From NCBI GenBank assembly GCA_028292185.1, contig JAQGMT010000139.1:1-7664 (forward strand): a stretch of DNA of 7,664 nucleotides, read 5' to 3'. Numbering within the stretch: position 1 is the first letter of the stretch; each line of letters begins with the position of its first letter. This DNA comes from Ramlibacter sp. (lineage in GTDB: Bacteria > Pseudomonadota > Gammaproteobacteria > Burkholderiales > Burkholderiaceae_C). Shown one piece after another: positions 6,545 through 7,664 of the stretch. Made by a program: the position numbers and the translations under genes. The notes under the pieces were generated by a model. The model was not told the DNA's origin and did no database searches. It was given only the letters and a program-made list of their open reading frames with translations.

Positions 6545-7314
6545 GCGTGCGGGACGTTGTCGAACGCCCGGGCGATGCTGGCCAGATAGGCCTTCACGGT
6601 GGCCGAATAACCCAGCTCCAGCGCATCCGAAATAAGTGCGTGTCCAATCGAGACCTCGAGCACGCCCGGAACCGCGCGCAGGAAGGCGGTGAGGTTCTCG
6701 CGATTGAGGTCATGCCCGGCATTGAGGCCCAGGCCCGCCGCTTGCGCCGCCCGCGCGGCATCGACGAAACCGCGCAGTACTGCTTCGTGTCGCGCGGTTC
6801 CGAACGCCACGGCGTAGCTTTCGGTGTAGAGCTCCACCCGATCGGCCCCCACGGCCTTGGCGGCGGCCATCGCTTGCGGGTCCGGATCCATGAACAGGCT
6901 GACTCGTACACCCAATGCCTTGGCCTGGTCGATCAGCGGCTTCAGGCGTGCGGCATCTGCCTGCAAGTCCCAACCGTGATCGCTGGTCGCCTGCCCTTCC
7001 GAGTCGGGCACCAGCGTGCATTGGTGCGGCCGCAGTTCGCGCACGAAATCCATCAGGTTATGGAAGGGATTGCCTTCGATGTTGAACTCCACGCCGGGGC
7101 GGCCCGCCACCAGTGCATGCAACTCGCGTACATCGTGCGCGCGGATGTGACGCGCATCCGGACGCGGATGCACCGTGACGCCTTGCGCACCGGCATCCAG
7201 GCACACGGCGGCGGCGTGCACCACGCTGGGAATGCCCAGCTGGCGGGTATTGCGCACCAGGGCGACCTTGTTGAGGTTCACCGACAGTGCGGTTCGGGTG
7301 GCGGGGGTGGTCAT
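6541..7314 (-). CDS. pdxJ: Pyridoxine 5'-phosphate synthase PdxJ
   Basis: PdxJ catalyses the last ring-forming step of DXP-dependent vitamin B6 synthesis, condensing 1-deoxyxylulose 5-phosphate with 3-amino-2-oxopropyl phosphate to give pyridoxine 5'-phosphate in the cytoplasm. Seen: 257 residues (E. coli 243) forming one TIM barrel. Motifs are SVNLNKVALVRNTR (11-24), GVTVHPRPDARHIR (45-58) with His49 and Arg51, EFNIEGNP (76-83) with Glu80, LVPDSEGQATSDHGWD (101-116), RVSLFMDPDP (137-146), LNAGHDLN (197-204) with His201, and SIGHALISDA (222-231). The frame is open upstream to 7485, but those codons lie inside recO. The ATG at 7314 is chosen because the family homology begins just after it and it forms an ATGA overlap with the recO stop; a short AGG precedes it. 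The first motif has Asn15-Lys16 where E. coli has Asp-His, a variation I recall from other Burkholderiales. Confidence 0.98.
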   Translation of the reverse strand: MTTPATRTALSVNLNKVALVRNTRQLGIPSVVHAAAVCLDAGAQGVTVHPRPDARHIRAHDVRELHALVAGRPGVEFNIEGNPFHNLMDFVRELRPHQCTLVPDSEGQATSDHGWDLQADAARLKPLIDQAKALGVRVSLFMDPDPQAMAAAKAVGADRVELYTESYAVAFGTARHEAVLRGFVDAARAAQAAGLGLNAGHDLNRENLTAFLRAVPGVLEVSIGHALISDALELGYSATVKAYLASIARAFDNVPHA

Positions 7315-7664
7315 AAGGCCTGCAGATCCATGATCAGCTGGCGGGTGCGCAACACGCTGACTCCGCAATGGTAGTGCAGCAGCGCGCGAAGTTGTGGCTT
7401 GAGCTCGGCGACGGCGTGAGCTGCCTGCCGGGCGGTCTCGGCAAAGGGCGGCTGCCGGTCCAAGGCGCGCTGCAAGGCAATCCATTGCTCGCCCGCCAGG
7501 TTGGCACGGCCGTCGTCATGGTGCGCAGCCAGCAGTCCGGCTTCCGGCACCAGCGTGTAGCGCGCCCGCGGCTCCAGCGGGGCGAGCGTCAAGGTCTGCA
7601 GGTCCAGCGAAGGCAAGAGGCCGATCTCGCGCAGCAGCACCAGCTCGAAAGCGCGCAACGCCGG
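7311..7664 (-). CDS. recO: DNA repair protein RecO, C-terminal part (runs off right edge)
   Basis: RecO anneals single-stranded DNA and, with RecR, loads RecA onto SSB-coated DNA in the RecF pathway. The last 117 residues are visible and the 5' end lies beyond the window. Seen: RAFELVLLREIGLLPSL near the visible start matches the RecO helical-domain signature R-x-FEL-x-LL-x-x-x-G. The C terminus, RALLHYHCGVSVLRTRQLI followed by MDLQAL, corresponds to the E. coli ending with its L-x-SRE motif. Between them the sequence is poorly conserved, as usual for RecO, and no zinc-finger cysteine cluster is seen. The stop overlaps the pdxJ start as ATGA. A TTG at 7658-7656 is not a real start, because the frame continues open to the window edge with family-like sequence. 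The position ahead of pdxJ supports the call. Confidence 0.93.
   Translation of the reverse strand, partial: PALRAFELVLLREIGLLPSLDLQTLTLAPLEPRARYTLVPEAGLLAAHHDDGRANLAGEQWIALQRALDRQPPFAETARQAAHAVAELKPQLRALLHYHCGVSVLRTRQLIMDLQAL

Noticed and set aside
7315..7485. 57-codon N-terminal extension of PdxJ
   Set aside because: It lies wholly inside recO in another frame, has no PdxJ homology, and the ATG at 7314 makes the same ATGA overlap as the next two junctions.
1..7664. tRNA, rRNA, riboswitch, CRISPR array, insertion sequence or phage remnant
   Set aside because: Reading both strands showed no tRNA-like cloverleaf in the short spacers, no regularly spaced repeats, no terminal inverted repeats and no transposase or integrase motifs. 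Nearly every base falls in a recognised gene.

Overview
The window reads as chromosomal DNA from a high-GC betaproteobacterium, most likely order Burkholderiales (Comamonadaceae or the Rubrivivax/Leptothrix side). Two things support this: the recO-pdxJ-acpS-nagZ gene order, and the close resemblance of the lysyl-tRNA synthetase and PdxJ to Burkholderiales versions that I recall. Coding density is close to complete. I see no RNA genes, mobile elements, CRISPR arrays or gene-free stretch longer than about 90 bases.

Left block (1-3435, all minus strand, transcribed leftwards): a MurJ/MviN-family flippase, an HpcH/HpaI-type aldolase/citrate-lyase-like protein, a small PglC-type phosphoglycosyl transferase, and the N-terminal 199 residues of an AsnB-type glutamine amidotransferase that runs off the left edge. 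Three of the four products are types expected in envelope or exopolysaccharide synthesis. The transferase loads a sugar phosphate onto undecaprenyl phosphate, the flippase moves a lipid-linked product across the inner membrane, and the amidotransferase could amidate a sugar acid. The aldolase-like protein is the unexplained member. The block looks like the first part of a surface-polysaccharide operon that continues to the left.

Middle (3523-5061, plus strand): lysS, a complete class II lysyl-tRNA synthetase. It diverges from the flippase gene across an 87-base spacer. A good -10-like hexamer faces lysS, and a weaker one faces the flippase gene.

Right block (5058-7664, minus strand): recO (3' part only), pdxJ, acpS and nagZ, each joined to the next by a 4-base ATGA stop/start overlap. 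This is a conserved housekeeping operon covering DNA repair, vitamin B6 synthesis, acyl-carrier-protein activation and muropeptide recycling. nagZ and lysS converge with overlapping stop codons, so there is no intergenic space for a terminator.

The most interesting part is the left block. By eye, the flippase keeps several MurJ hallmark residues but has changed others known to matter in E. coli MurJ. It is co-transcribed with a lyase-like enzyme of unknown role and an amidotransferase. This may be a polysaccharide-specific MurJ paralogue working with an uncharacterised sugar-modification step. Nothing else in the window looks clearly novel.
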